A DNA stretch of 40,791 bases from Phascolarctobacterium sp. (lineage in GTDB: Bacteria > Bacillota > Negativicutes > Acidaminococcales > Acidaminococcaceae): the NCBI GenBank assembly GCA_004558595.1, contig SFCN01000009.1:1-40791 (forward strand). The letters run 5' to 3'. The notes under the pieces are model-generated. The model was not told the DNA's origin. It saw nothing but the letters and a program-made list of their open reading frames with translations, and searched no databases. The stretch's first letter is position 1. Every line of letters starts with the position of its first letter. A program made the position numbers and the translations under genes. Shown here one piece after another: positions 22,477 to 30,648 of the stretch.

Positions 22477-23574
22477 ATGACTGAGAAAAAGCGTTGTTTT
22501 GCCGTGCTGACAGGTGGTGGCGATTGCCCCGGCCTAAATGCAGTTATTCGAGCCGTGGTTAAAACCTTTTTGCAAAACGGCTGTGAGGTTTACGGTGTGC
22601 ATAATGGTTTTAACGGCCTGGTAAACGACAATTTACAGAAGATGGATTATGCCAGTGTATCAGGCATTCTTCCCCGTGGTGGCACTATTTTAGGCACCAC
22701 CAACCGCGATAATCCCTTTAAGTTTGCCATTGAACAAGAGGATGGATCTATTATCTACAAGGATATGCGGGAAAAGGTGCTGGAAAATCTGCGTAAGTAT
22801 GATATTGAAGCCTTAGTTGTTATTGGTGGCGATGGCAGCCTGAATATTGGGGCGCAATTGGCTAGAGAGTGTGGCATAAAAGTAGTTGGTTGCCCTAAGA
22901 CCATTGATAACGATTTGCCGTGCACTGAGCGTACCTTTGGCTTTGACACGGCTATGGCCATGGCTACCGAGGCGTTGGACAGATTACATACTACAGCTGA
23001 ATCCCATCACAGGGTTATGGTTTTAGAGGTTATGGGTCGTTATGCGGGCTGGATCGCCCTGCACAGCGGCATTGCCGGTGGAGCGGATGTTATTCTGCTG
23101 CCGGAGCTTCCTTATAAGCTGGATAGTGTTATCGCTAAGATTGAGCAGCGTAAGGCGGCAGGGAAAAGCTTTAGCATTATTGTTGTAGCCGAAGGCGCTA
23201 AGCCGGAGGGCGGGGAGATGTCCGTTGCTCGTGTAGTCAAGGGCAGCTTCGAGCCCATTCGCTTGGGTGGTATTGGCGAGAAGGTGGCTAACGCGATTGA
23301 AGAGCGTACGGGCATTGAGTCCAGATGTACGGTGTTAGGTTATTTGCAGCGTGGCGGTTCGCCTTCAGCCTTTGACAGAGTCCTTTCCACCCGTTATGGT
23401 GTGGCGGCAGCTGAGGCTTGCCTGCGTGGCGAGTATAATGTAATGGTTTCCCTGTACCATGACCAAATTGTTACTGTGTACATTCAAAAGGCGGCGGAAA
23501 AACCCCGTCAAGTACCTGTGGACAGCGAGATTATTCGCACCGGTCGCCAGTTAGGGATTTGTTTCGGCGACTAA
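22477..23574 (+). CDS. pfkA: 6-phosphofructokinase
   Basis: Phosphorylates fructose 6-phosphate in glycolysis. The 365-residue protein has GGGDCPGLNAVIR at 13-25, GGDGS at 117-121, PKTIDND at 140-146 with the catalytic base at D144, and MGRYAGWIA. The residue equivalent to E. coli G104 is glycine (G120), which favours ATP, while the equivalent of G124 is lysine (K141), which is found in pyrophosphate enzymes and in the mixed actinobacterial-type group of ATP enzymes. ATP dependence is therefore likely but not certain. ATG 22477 is chosen because GGAGG at 22466-22470 is correctly placed; ATG 22462 would overlap it. Confidence 0.93.
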   Translation: MTEKKRCFAVLTGGGDCPGLNAVIRAVVKTFLQNGCEVYGVHNGFNGLVNDNLQKMDYASVSGILPRGGTILGTTNRDNPFKFAIEQEDGSIIYKDMREKVLENLRKYDIEALVVIGGDGSLNIGAQLARECGIKVVGCPKTIDNDLPCTERTFGFDTAMAMATEALDRLHTTAESHHRVMVLEVMGRYAGWIALHSGIAGGADVILLPELPYKLDSVIAKIEQRKAAGKSFSIIVVAEGAKPEGGEMSVARVVKGSFEPIRLGGIGEKVANAIEERTGIESRCTVLGYLQRGGSPSAFDRVLSTRYGVAAAEACLRGEYNVMVSLYHDQIVTVYIQKAAEKPRQVPVDSEIIRTGRQLGICFGD

Positions 23575-23618
23575 GTCTGGTTAGTTAAGTATTGATTCAT
23601 TTAAAACGTATATAATAA

Positions 23619-23655
23619 GAGGTAGCTTCTTTGGAGAGGCTACCTTTTGTTTTTA
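23619..23655 (+). terminator. Terminator after pfkA
   Basis: AGGTAGC and GCTACCT form a 7-bp stem with a 12-base loop, followed by TTTTGTTTTT. Confidence 0.75.
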
Positions 23656-23698
23656 GTGCTCCTAGCTAAATAAAGCACTGGAATATTAACGCTTCTTA

Positions 23699-23727
23699 TT
23701 GTATAATTGCTCTAGAAAGCGTATAAT
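23699..23727 (+). promoter_or_regulatory. uppP promoter
   Basis: TTGTAT at 23699-23704 and TATAAT at 23722-23727, 17-base spacer. Another TATAAT at 23702 has no good -35. Confidence 0.7.
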
Positions 23728-23761
23728 AAAAGAAATATTGCTAGCTTGAAAGGATGGAAAA

Positions 23762-24565
23762 ATGGACCAGTATCTAATTGCTGTTATTGTGGGTATTGTC
23801 GAGGGCTTAACGGAGTTTTTGCCTGTGTCTTCTACGGGACACATGATTATTGTGGGTCATGTTTTAGGCTTTGAGGGGCCTGTTGCAGATGTATTTGATG
23901 TTTTTGTGCAATTGGGTGCGATTTTATCCGTGATTTTTATTTATAAGGAGCGCTTTGCACGCTTTTTCACCAAGGATGGCTGGGATATGCGCAAGGGCCT
24001 CAGCGTGTGGCATATTGCCGCCGGCATCGTGCCGGTAATGGGTGTGGCCTATATCTGCTATCCTTTTATAAAAAAATATCTCTTTTCACCCCTTACTGTA
24101 GCTATTGGACTGGTATTGGGCGGTCTGCTTTTGATGTTTGCCGAGCACCGAACCAAGGGCAAGGAGGCTGAGCTGGTTGATGATGTGGATAAAATTACCA
24201 TGAAGCAGGCGATTTGGGTGGGGATTTATCAATTCCTGTCCCTGTGGCCCGGCTTTTCCCGAAGCGGCAGCACCATTGCCGGCGGCCTTTTAGTGGGCCT
24301 GTCCCGTCAGGCGGCTGCTAGCTATACCTTCTTGATCGCGGTGCCTTTGATGTTCGTGGCCTGCCTTTACGATTTAATCAAGAGCCTTAAATTCTTGAAC
24401 ACAGGCGATTTGACGGTGTTAGGTATCGGCTTTGTGGTTTCCTTTATTGTGGCCTATTGGTCCGTGCTCTGGTTCCTGAAGTTCCTGCACAAGTACGATT
24501 TGACCAGCTTTGCGTGGTATCGTATTGCCCTGGCCTGCGTTACCTATTGGTATTTTTACATGTAA
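23762..24565 (+). CDS. uppP: Undecaprenyl-diphosphatase (bacitracin resistance protein)
   Basis: Integral membrane phosphatase that recycles undecaprenyl pyrophosphate, the lipid carrier for cell-wall synthesis. The 267-residue protein has the two UppP signatures: EGLTEFLPVSSTGH at 14-27 and GFSRSGSTIAGGLLVGLSR in the middle, with about eight membrane segments. AAAGGATGG precedes ATG 23762. It is a single-gene unit between a promoter at 23699 and a bidirectional terminator, thematically linked with IspD and IspF that supply the isoprenoid chain. Confidence 0.95.
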   Translation: MDQYLIAVIVGIVEGLTEFLPVSSTGHMIIVGHVLGFEGPVADVFDVFVQLGAILSVIFIYKERFARFFTKDGWDMRKGLSVWHIAAGIVPVMGVAYICYPFIKKYLFSPLTVAIGLVLGGLLLMFAEHRTKGKEAELVDDVDKITMKQAIWVGIYQFLSLWPGFSRSGSTIAGGLLVGLSRQAAASYTFLIAVPLMFVACLYDLIKSLKFLNTGDLTVLGIGFVVSFIVAYWSVLWFLKFLHKYDLTSFAWYRIALACVTYWYFYM

Positions 24566-24568
24566 TGA

Positions 24569-24605
24569 AAAACTCCAGCTGCTGCAAGCAGTTGGAGTTT
24601 TTTTA
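24569..24605. terminator. Bidirectional terminator between uppP and the alcohol dehydrogenase
   Basis: AACTCCAGCTGCT and AGCAGTTGGAGTT form an 11- to 13-bp stem with one G-T pair and a GCA loop, flanked by AAAA on the left and TTTTTTT on the right, between two convergent genes. Confidence 0.85.
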
Positions 24606-24607
24606 GT

Positions 24608-25795
24608 CTATTTAGCTGCACGATAGATATTGGCCATATCCTCTTGATTTAATACCTTGAATTGACCAATGGTTCTGGTGCCCATGAAGCTGCATTTGTA
24701 GGCCAATTCCTTGATTTGCTCCTCGGTCAGCTCACTGCCGATCAGGTCTTTAATATTGGTGGGCATGCCGATATGCCGGAAGAAGCTTTCCATGGCCGCA
24801 ATGCCCTCAAGGGCAGTGGCCTCCTCGTCGCGATAGTTGTAGGGCAGGCCGAAGACATCCACAGCCAGCTGGGCAAAGCGGGCTGGGTTTTCCTTATACA
24901 CATAGCGTGCCCAGCTGCCCCAAACGGCTGCCAGGCCTGCCCCGTGGGCTACGCCGAACATACCGCTGAGCTCATGCTCCAGCTGGTGGCAGGACCAGTC
25001 GCCCAAGGTTCTGTCGCCGGTGACGCCGTTGTGGGAGAAGGTACCGCTCCACATGATTTCGGCCCGCGCATCGTAATTCTCGGGCTCCTTCAAGGCGATT
25101 TTCACGTTGCGCATAACATTGCGCAGCAGAGCTGCGGCGATATTATCTACTAAAGCCAGCTGCTTCGTTTGCTTGCCGGTGAAATAACGCTCCAGAGTGT
25201 GGACCATGATGTCGGTGCAGCCGCTGGCGGTTTGGTAGGCGGGCAGCGTATAGGTCAGCTCCGGGTTCAGCAGGGAGAATTTAGCGTAGCAGTAATCGGT
25301 GGTCAGGCCACGCTTGAGCATGCCCTCGTCCTTGGTAACCACGGAGGAGTTGCTCATCTCGCTGCCGGCGGCAGCGATGGTCAGCACGACGCCGATGGGC
25401 GCGCAGCCTGTAACCTCTTTTTTGCGAGTATAGTAATCCCAGACGTCGCCCTCATTGGCCAGACCATAGCCAATGCCCTTGGCGCTGTCGATGACGCTGC
25501 CACCGCCCACGGCTAGGAGAAAGTCCACGCCCTCGGCACGGCACAGCTCTACGCCTTCCTTAATTTTGCTCAGCAGAGGATTGGGCACTACGCCACCTAA
25601 GAGCACATACTCTAGGCCTGCTTCCTGCAGACTGGCGCAAACTCTATCCAAAAGACCGGACTTTTTGGCGCTGTTACCGCCAAAATGCACCAAAACCTTA
25701 TGAGCACCGTATTTTTTACACATTGCGCCAACCTTGGCTTCTACATTTTTACCAAAAAGTACCTCGGAAGGTGCGAAAAATTGAAATTTGTCCAT
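24608..25795 (-). CDS. Iron-containing alcohol dehydrogenase (YqhD/BDH type)
   Basis: NAD(P)H-dependent reduction of aldehydes to alcohols, probably in fermentation or detoxification. The 395-residue protein has GGGSVIDSAK at 97-106 for cofactor binding. Metal ligands at D195, H199, H270 and H284 show the same spacing as in E. coli YqhD. The minus-strand start at 25795 follows TAAGGAGG (forward 25805-25811) and a clear promoter; a much longer frame reaching 26023 would cover that promoter and the divergent neighbour and is rejected. Metal identity (Fe or Zn) and substrate cannot be read from sequence. Confidence 0.92.
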   Translation of the reverse strand: MDKFQFFAPSEVLFGKNVEAKVGAMCKKYGAHKVLVHFGGNSAKKSGLLDRVCASLQEAGLEYVLLGGVVPNPLLSKIKEGVELCRAEGVDFLLAVGGGSVIDSAKGIGYGLANEGDVWDYYTRKKEVTGCAPIGVVLTIAAAGSEMSNSSVVTKDEGMLKRGLTTDYCYAKFSLLNPELTYTLPAYQTASGCTDIMVHTLERYFTGKQTKQLALVDNIAAALLRNVMRNVKIALKEPENYDARAEIMWSGTFSHNGVTGDRTLGDWSCHQLEHELSGMFGVAHGAGLAAVWGSWARYVYKENPARFAQLAVDVFGLPYNYRDEEATALEGIAAMESFFRHIGMPTNIKDLIGSELTEEQIKELAYKCSFMGTRTIGQFKVLNQEDMANIYRAAK

Positions 25796-25852
25796 GCTAA
25801 ATTGCCTCCTTAGGGACGAAATGCATGTCCCGGCTATTTTGTGACTATATTC

Positions 25853-25881
25853 ATTGTAGCACGCTCGTCCGTATTTGTAAA
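25853..25881 (-). promoter_or_regulatory. Alcohol dehydrogenase promoter
   Basis: On the minus strand TTTACA (25881-25876) and TACAAT (25858-25853) with a 17-base spacer, about 55 bases upstream of the start codon. Confidence 0.7.
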
Positions 25882-25896
25882 ATGAAAGGGTATGCC

Positions 25897-25926
25897 TTGC
25901 TCTATGCAAGATTTTTTTGTTATAAT
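25897..25926 (+). promoter_or_regulatory. SGNH hydrolase promoter
   Basis: TTGCTC at 25897-25902 and TATAAT at 25921-25926, 18-base spacer, divergent from the alcohol dehydrogenase promoter. Confidence 0.6.
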
Positions 25927-25956
25927 TAAGAAAAAAGCAAGCCAGGAGTGATGGTA

Positions 25957-26511
25957 ATGGAGTATATTGCCTGTTATGGAGATAGCTTGGTGCAGGGATT
26001 TCCCTTTGGAAATAGGTATTCATGGACAGCCGCAGTAGAGGCGGCCTCGGCCAACAAAATCAAAATGCTCAATTATGGGCTGTGCGGTGATTGCTGTGAC
26101 GATATCCTTTATCGCATGCGTCAATATGCGCTGCCTGAGTATGTGCAGCATGTGCTCTTCTTGGGCGGAGCCAACGATATTTTACAGGGGCGACGGTTGG
26201 AGGCCATTCTTGAGGATTATAAGCGTCTAGTAAGCTGGTGCGCTGAAAAGCATTACAAGCTTTGTATTGTGCTGCCTCTGCTGAGCTCGGAGGAGGGCTT
26301 GAACCGTCATTTACTGAATTTGCGACAGGCGGTGGAGCAGCTTTGCGGTGACCAAGCGCTGCTCTTGGATTTACAGCCGGCCATTGGCTTGGACCAGAAG
26401 AGCCGGAGCCAGGCTTATCTGGACGGGGTACATCCTAAAGCTACGACTTATAAGTTAATGGGTGATTATGCTGTAGAATATTTACTTAATTGGTTACAGA
26501 TTAAGAGTTGA
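25957..26511 (+). CDS. SGNH/GDSL-type esterase
   Basis: Predicted small serine hydrolase. The 184-residue protein carries block I GDS (GDSLVQG, catalytic S10), the block III motif GGAND and the C-terminal DGVHP that provides the Asp-His pair. No signal peptide, so it acts in the cytoplasm; family members act on acyl esters, acetylated sugars or lysophospholipids, and the substrate here is open. Three in-frame starts are close together (GTG 25948, ATG 25951, ATG 25957); AGGAG at 25944-25948 is best spaced for ATG 25957. Confidence 0.85.
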   Translation: MEYIACYGDSLVQGFPFGNRYSWTAAVEAASANKIKMLNYGLCGDCCDDILYRMRQYALPEYVQHVLFLGGANDILQGRRLEAILEDYKRLVSWCAEKHYKLCIVLPLLSSEEGLNRHLLNLRQAVEQLCGDQALLLDLQPAIGLDQKSRSQAYLDGVHPKATTYKLMGDYAVEYLLNWLQIKS

Positions 26512-26537
26512 TTAAGTAAAATTTAGCGTTTTTTGTC

Positions 26538-26566
26538 TTGTATATTTCGAAGCTTTGTGTTATAAT
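26538..26566 (+). promoter_or_regulatory. Promoter of the first XRE regulator
   Basis: TTGTAT at 26538-26543 and TATAAT at 26561-26566, 17-base spacer, also with an extended TGT before the -10. A strong promoter with a leader of about 105 bases. Confidence 0.75.
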
Positions 26567-26582
26567 TCACTCAAGATAGCTA

Positions 26583-26649
26583 TTGCTTACAATTATTGGC
26601 TGTTATATGAAGGCTAGTCGTTTTTTCCGTGATAATAAATGGTAAGCAA
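26583..26649 (+). other. Long-range stem in the leader of the first XRE gene
   Basis: TTGCTTAC at 26583-26590 is exactly complementary to GTAAGCAA at 26642-26649, and the adjoining AATTATT/AATAAAT can extend the stem. The structure would enclose about 50 bases and end 15 bases before the GAGGAG ribosome binding site (26664-26669). It may affect translation or be a split protein-binding site. Confidence 0.45.
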
Positions 26650-26679
26650 ATATATTTTGACAAGAGGAGTGTTCTGAAG

Positions 26680-26979
26680 ATGAATGAGAGAATTCGCCTT
26701 GTGGGAAACAGACTCAAGCTGTTACGTATTCAAAAGGGATTGGGTCAAAACGAGGTTGCCAAGCTGATGGGCATTAGCCAAGCGCATTTGAGCAATATTG
26801 AGGGTGGTCGCAGCAACATCACTTTGAGTAATCTGCTGAAGCTGCACGATGTGCTGGAGGTATCCATGGCCGATTTATTTGTGGATATTGATGGCGAAAT
26901 GAAAAAGCAGTCCGGTACCGACGTGGATATCGAGGACGTTGTAAAGCTGTTTGCGCTGCTGAAGAAGGTTAAAGAGTAA
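26680..26979 (+). CDS. XRE-family transcriptional regulator (first copy)
   Basis: A 99-residue DNA-binding protein: an N-terminal helix-turn-helix of the Cro/C1 type (residues about 8-65, with VAKLMGISQAHLSNIEGGRSNI as recognition part given here in outline), an acidic linker and a short C-terminal helix VVKLFALLKKVKE. The design is the same as in the second XRE protein at 32427, and the two look like paralogues. ATG 26680 follows GAGGAG at 26664-26669; earlier starts are rejected. It is a single-gene unit with promoter, structured leader and strong terminator. Target genes unknown; not beside a toxin gene. Confidence 0.88.
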   Translation: MNERIRLVGNRLKLLRIQKGLGQNEVAKLMGISQAHLSNIEGGRSNITLSNLLKLHDVLEVSMADLFVDIDGEMKKQSGTDVDIEDVVKLFALLKKVKE

Positions 26980-27007
26980 TCTCGGGCCTTCCTGAAAATG
27001 AGTAAAG

Positions 27008-27058
27008 AAAAGCCGCTAAGCTGTGTGGGTAAAGATACGCAGCTGAGCGGCTTTTTTC
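27008..27058. terminator. Bidirectional terminator
   Basis: AAAAGCCGCTAAGCTG and CAGCTGAGCGGCTTTT pair with one mismatch around a loop of about 18 bases; A-run before and T-run after. It serves the XRE gene (+) and the convergent EamA transporter (-). Confidence 0.85.
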
Positions 27059-27102
27059 GTATGTATTCGTATGTCACATGGCGCAGGTAAGGAGCTTTCG
27101 CT

Positions 27103-28044
27103 CTAGGCAGCCTGCTTTTTGCTCCAGGGCAGCATTTCGGTGGGAATTTGGGCCAGCATGATGGCAGCGAAAACCAAGGCGCAGCCGAAGATTTCGCGGC
27201 TACTCATGGCCTGACCTAAAAGCAGCCAGCCGCTGAGCAGGGCGAAGGCGGATTCCAAGCTCATGATCATGCAGGCCAGCACGGGATTACAGTGCTTTTG
27301 GCCCACGATTTGCAGGGTATAAGCCACACCGCTGGACATGATGCCGGCGTAGGCGATGGGAAGCCAGCCCAGGATTACATTGGTCAGGGAGGGGCTTTCG
27401 AAAATAAACATCAGCGCTCCGTTGAGCACCGTACAGGTGGCAAATTGGACTAGGGAAAGTCTTACACCGTCCAGGTTAGCAATGACCTTGTCCACGGCGA
27501 TAATCTGGGCTGCAAAGCAAATAGCGCAGATCAGGGTATAAAAATCCCCCTTGTTGATGGAAAAGCCCTCGTTGATGCAGATAAAATACATGCCTACAGC
27601 GGCAATGCCCACACTAATGCATTGTAGTAAGGTGATGCGGGTACGATAAATTGCATAGCTTAAAAAAGGCACCAGCACAATATAGAGGGCGGTGATGAAG
27701 CCGCTCTTGCCTACGGTGGTGTACATGATGCCCAGCTGCTGCATGAAGCTGGCTATGCTTAGGGCAACGCCACAGATGATACCGCCCTTGATGGTGCGCT
27801 CACGGCGCAAAGGGTCATCGGTACCTAGCAGCTTAAAGGGCTTCCCTGCTATTTTATCGAACATTAAACAGCAGAGGAAGAGAAAAATAGTAGCTAAAAA
27901 GCTGCGGGCGCAGTTAAAGGTTAGGGGCTCCGCGTATTCACCGCCCACGCTTTGGGCGATAAAGGCTGTGCCCCAGATGAAGGCGCATAGGGTAAGCATC
28001 AGCATGCCGCTGAGGCTGTTTTTATTATTAGAGGAATTATCCAT
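27103..28044 (-). CDS. EamA/DMT-family transporter
   Basis: Drug/metabolite transporter of the inner membrane, probably an exporter. The 313-residue protein has ten predicted membrane segments arranged as two EamA repeats (first repeat begins LMLTLCAFIWGTAFIAQ, second ends with GWLLLGQAMSSREIFGCALVFAA). ATG at 28044 (minus) follows AGGAGT (forward 28054-28059); a longer frame to 28242 would run through the promoter. The substrate of DMT proteins of this group cannot be predicted from sequence. Confidence 0.88.
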   Translation of the reverse strand: MDNSSNNKNSLSGMLMLTLCAFIWGTAFIAQSVGGEYAEPLTFNCARSFLATIFLFLCCLMFDKIAGKPFKLLGTDDPLRRERTIKGGIICGVALSIASFMQQLGIMYTTVGKSGFITALYIVLVPFLSYAIYRTRITLLQCISVGIAAVGMYFICINEGFSINKGDFYTLICAICFAAQIIAVDKVIANLDGVRLSLVQFATCTVLNGALMFIFESPSLTNVILGWLPIAYAGIMSSGVAYTLQIVGQKHCNPVLACMIMSLESAFALLSGWLLLGQAMSSREIFGCALVFAAIMLAQIPTEMLPWSKKQAA

Positions 28045-28084
28045 ATAAGCAACACTCCTAAAGCAAAACAATGTGACGCTATCT

Positions 28085-28113
28085 ATTGTACCACGTTTAC
28101 AGGCTATATACAA
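28085..28113 (-). promoter_or_regulatory. EamA transporter promoter
   Basis: On the minus strand TTGTAT (28113-28108) and TACAAT (28090-28085) with a 17-base spacer. Confidence 0.65.
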
Positions 28114-28271
28114 AGGGGACATGCTAAAAACTAGGCTTTTTGCAGATTTTTTTGCCCTTGCGCATGCTGAACATTTCCTGGGCGGGGACGTCAGTGTAAA
28201 GCAAATGCTGCCGCAAGGGTGATAAAATAAAAACTGCAACACTGTGTTACTAAAACGTCTCTACGACAAAA

Positions 28272-28319
28272 AACCTATATCTTGTTTTAGTTTTCGTTGA
28301 CGGACACGATATATTGTGG
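28272..28319 (+). promoter_or_regulatory. Tandem NrdR boxes
   Basis: Two 16-bp sites match the NrdR-box consensus ACACTATATATTGTGT: AACCTATATCTTGTTT at 28272-28287 (12 of 16) and ACACGATATATTGTGG at 28304-28319 (14 of 16). Their starts are 32 bp apart, about three helical turns, the usual arrangement for NrdR repression of ribonucleotide reductase genes by dATP. The second box fills the promoter spacer exactly. Confidence 0.85.
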
Positions 28320-28325
28320 TAAAAT
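28297..28325 (+). promoter_or_regulatory. nrdD promoter
   Basis: TTGACG at 28297-28302 and TAAAAT at 28320-28325, 17-base spacer occupied by NrdR box 2. Confidence 0.85.
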
Positions 28326-28465
28326 AAACTCGTAATCAGCTGGGACCACTAAAGCGAAGGCGGCTGCAGCTAGCCGTAGACCACTTTTTGTTTTTGTGTC
28401 ACGGCCATTTTTAATGTTTATTTCCATAGCCATAGATAGGATTTTAGGAGAAAGGATGGAGAAGC

Positions 28466-30592
28466 ATGAAGGTCATTAAGCGTGATGGCACCACCGTAGA
28501 CTTCGATGGCAGCAAGATAGTCATTGCTATTCAAAAGGCAAATGCGGCTGTAGAGCCTGAATATAGAATCGAGGAGGACAAAATCCAAAAGATCGCTAAG
28601 CATGTGCAGGAGCGCAATCGCATGCGTCTTTTGGTAGAGGATATTCAGGATATGGTGGAGCATAGCTTGATGGACGAGGGTAAATTTGAGCTGGCCAAGG
28701 CTTATATTATCTATCGTTACCAACGCGCTCTGGTGCGTAAGGCCAATACCACTGACGAATCCATTCTTTCTTTGATCCGCAATAGCAATAAGGACGTTAT
28801 GGAGGAAAACTCCAACAAAAACGCCACCATGGCTGCTACTCAGCGCGATTTGATCGCCGGCGAGGTTTCCAAGGACTTGACCAAGCGCATCATGCTGCCG
28901 GAAAAGATTTCCAAGGCTCATGAAGAGGGCGTGCTCCATTTCCATGACGCGGACTATTTTATTCAACCGATTTTCAACTGCTGCTTGATTAATATCGGCG
29001 ATATGCTGGACAACGGTACCGTTATGAACGGTAAGCTTATTGAAAGCCCCAGAAGCTTCCAGGTAGCCTGCACCGTCATGACTCAGATTATCGCTTCCGT
29101 AGCCTCCAGCCAATACGGCGGTCAATCCGTCGACATTTGCCATTTGGGCAAATACCTGCGCCGTAGCTACGAAAAATTCAAAAAGAGCATCTTAGAGGCC
29201 AGCGAGGGCCACATTGATGCGGATACCTTGGAGCGCTTGACCAACGAGCGTTTGCGCTATGAATTAAAGGGTGGCGTACAGACCATCCAATACCAAATCA
29301 ATACCTTGATGACCACCAATGGTCAATCACCCTTCGTAACTCTTTTCCTGAACCTGCGGGAGGATGACCCCTATCTGAAGGAAAATGCCATGATCGTAGA
29401 AGAAATTCTGCGCCAACGTCTGCAGGGCATTAAGAACGACAAGGGTGTGTATGTAACTCCTGCCTTCCCCAAGCTGGTTTATGTTCTTGACGAGCTGAAC
29501 TGCCTGAAGGGTGGCAAATACGATTATATTACTCGTTTAGCCGTAAAATGCAGTGCTAAACGCATGTATCCTGACTATATTAGCGCGAAAAAAATGCGCG
29601 AAAATTACGAGGGCAATGTATTCAGCCCCATGGGCTGCCGCAGCTTCCTCTCTCCCTGGAAGGACGAAAACGGCAACTACAAGTTCGAGGGCCGCTTCAA
29701 TCAGGGCGTTGTCTCCTTGAACCTGCCCCAAATCGGCATTGTGGCTAAGGGCGACGAGCAAAAATTCTGGCAGCTCTTGGATGAGCGTCTGGAGCTGTGC
29801 TATGAAGCCTTGATGTGCCGTCATAACGCTTTGAAGGGCGTGCGTAGCGATGTTAGCCCCGTGCATTGGCAGTATGGCGCCATCGCTCGTCTGCAAAAGG
29901 GTGAAACCATCGATAAATTCCTTGAGAACGGTTATTCCACCATTTCCTTGGGCTATATCGGCCTCTATGAGCTGACTAAGCTGATGAAGGGCGTAAGCCA
30001 TACTACGGAAGAGGGTAAGGACTTCGCGCTGCGTGTTATGAACCGTCTGCGTGGGGCCTGCGAAAAATGGAAGGCCAAGACCGGACTGGGCTTCGGCCTC
30101 TACGGTACCCCGGCCGAGAGCCTCTGCTACCGCTTCGCTCGCGTGGATAAGGCTCGCTTCGGTACCATCAAGGACGTAACCGACAAGGGCTACTACACTA
30201 ACTCCTACCATGTGGATGTGCGTGAAAAGATTGATGCCTTCAGCAAGTTTAAATTTGAAAGCCAATTCCAAAAGATTTCCTCCGGCGGCGCTATTTCCTA
30301 TGTAGAAATTCCCAATATGCGTCATAACCCCGAGGCCTTGGAGGAGGTTGTAAAGTTTATCTACGACAATATCCAATACGCTGAATTCAATACTAAATCC
30401 GATTATTGCCATGTGTGCGGCTTTGATGGTGAGATTATCATCAACGAAGACAATGAGTGGGAATGCCCGGTTTGCCATAATAAGGACCATTCCAAGATGA
30501 CGGTTATTCGCCGCACCTGCGGTTATTTGGGCGAGAATTTCTGGAATGTAGGTAAAACAAAGGAAATCGGCTCTCGTGTAATGCATCTGTAA
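28466..30592 (+). CDS. nrdD: Anaerobic ribonucleoside-triphosphate reductase
   Basis: Glycyl-radical enzyme that reduces ribonucleotides to deoxyribonucleotides without oxygen. The 708-residue protein has an N-terminal ATP-cone (residues about 1-95, MKVIKRDGTTVDFD) for allosteric control, a large barrel with active-site CC (FNCCLIN), a zinc site C648-C651-C667-C670, and the glycyl radical at G686 in RTCGYLG. ATG 28466 follows AAAGGATGGAG. It forms an operon with nrdG, 56 bases downstream. Regulation by NrdR is strongly suggested by the tandem boxes in the promoter. The presence of only this class fits a strict anaerobe, though other reductases may lie elsewhere. Confidence 0.97.
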   Translation: MKVIKRDGTTVDFDGSKIVIAIQKANAAVEPEYRIEEDKIQKIAKHVQERNRMRLLVEDIQDMVEHSLMDEGKFELAKAYIIYRYQRALVRKANTTDESILSLIRNSNKDVMEENSNKNATMAATQRDLIAGEVSKDLTKRIMLPEKISKAHEEGVLHFHDADYFIQPIFNCCLINIGDMLDNGTVMNGKLIESPRSFQVACTVMTQIIASVASSQYGGQSVDICHLGKYLRRSYEKFKKSILEASEGHIDADTLERLTNERLRYELKGGVQTIQYQINTLMTTNGQSPFVTLFLNLREDDPYLKENAMIVEEILRQRLQGIKNDKGVYVTPAFPKLVYVLDELNCLKGGKYDYITRLAVKCSAKRMYPDYISAKKMRENYEGNVFSPMGCRSFLSPWKDENGNYKFEGRFNQGVVSLNLPQIGIVAKGDEQKFWQLLDERLELCYEALMCRHNALKGVRSDVSPVHWQYGAIARLQKGETIDKFLENGYSTISLGYIGLYELTKLMKGVSHTTEEGKDFALRVMNRLRGACEKWKAKTGLGFGLYGTPAESLCYRFARVDKARFGTIKDVTDKGYYTNSYHVDVREKIDAFSKFKFESQFQKISSGGAISYVEIPNMRHNPEALEEVVKFIYDNIQYAEFNTKSDYCHVCGFDGEIIINEDNEWECPVCHNKDHSKMTVIRRTCGYLGENFWNVGKTKEIGSRVMHL

Positions 30593-30648
30593 GCAGGCGT
30601 AAGACAAGCCTTGGCTTGTATCAAATTCCGAAGGGATGAGGGTAAATT

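Larger units (their letters stand above)
28045..28465. other. Divergent regulatory region between the EamA gene and nrdD
   Basis: Holds the minus-strand EamA promoter, the nrdD promoter with two NrdR boxes, and an nrdD leader of about 130 bases. The leader contains a CGGCT..AGCCG hairpin (28361-28376) followed nine bases later by T-rich sequence, and a direct repeat GACCACT at 28344 and 28379. I could not match the leader to a known riboswitch. Nothing else was seen in 28114-28270. Confidence 0.6.

Noticed and set aside
21980..23574. A complete BREX defence system around the BrxF-like gene
   Set aside because: No methyltransferase, PglZ phosphatase, large ATPase or helicase genes occur nearby; neighbours are sigH and pfkA.
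23592..23655. Small RNA between pfkA and uppP
   Set aside because: The TATAAT at 23611 has no -35 at a workable distance and would give a transcript consisting only of the pfkA terminator.
25796..26023. N-terminal extension of the alcohol dehydrogenase
   Set aside because: It would run through the gene's promoter and ribosome binding site and into the divergent SGNH hydrolase gene; the 395-residue form matches the family length.
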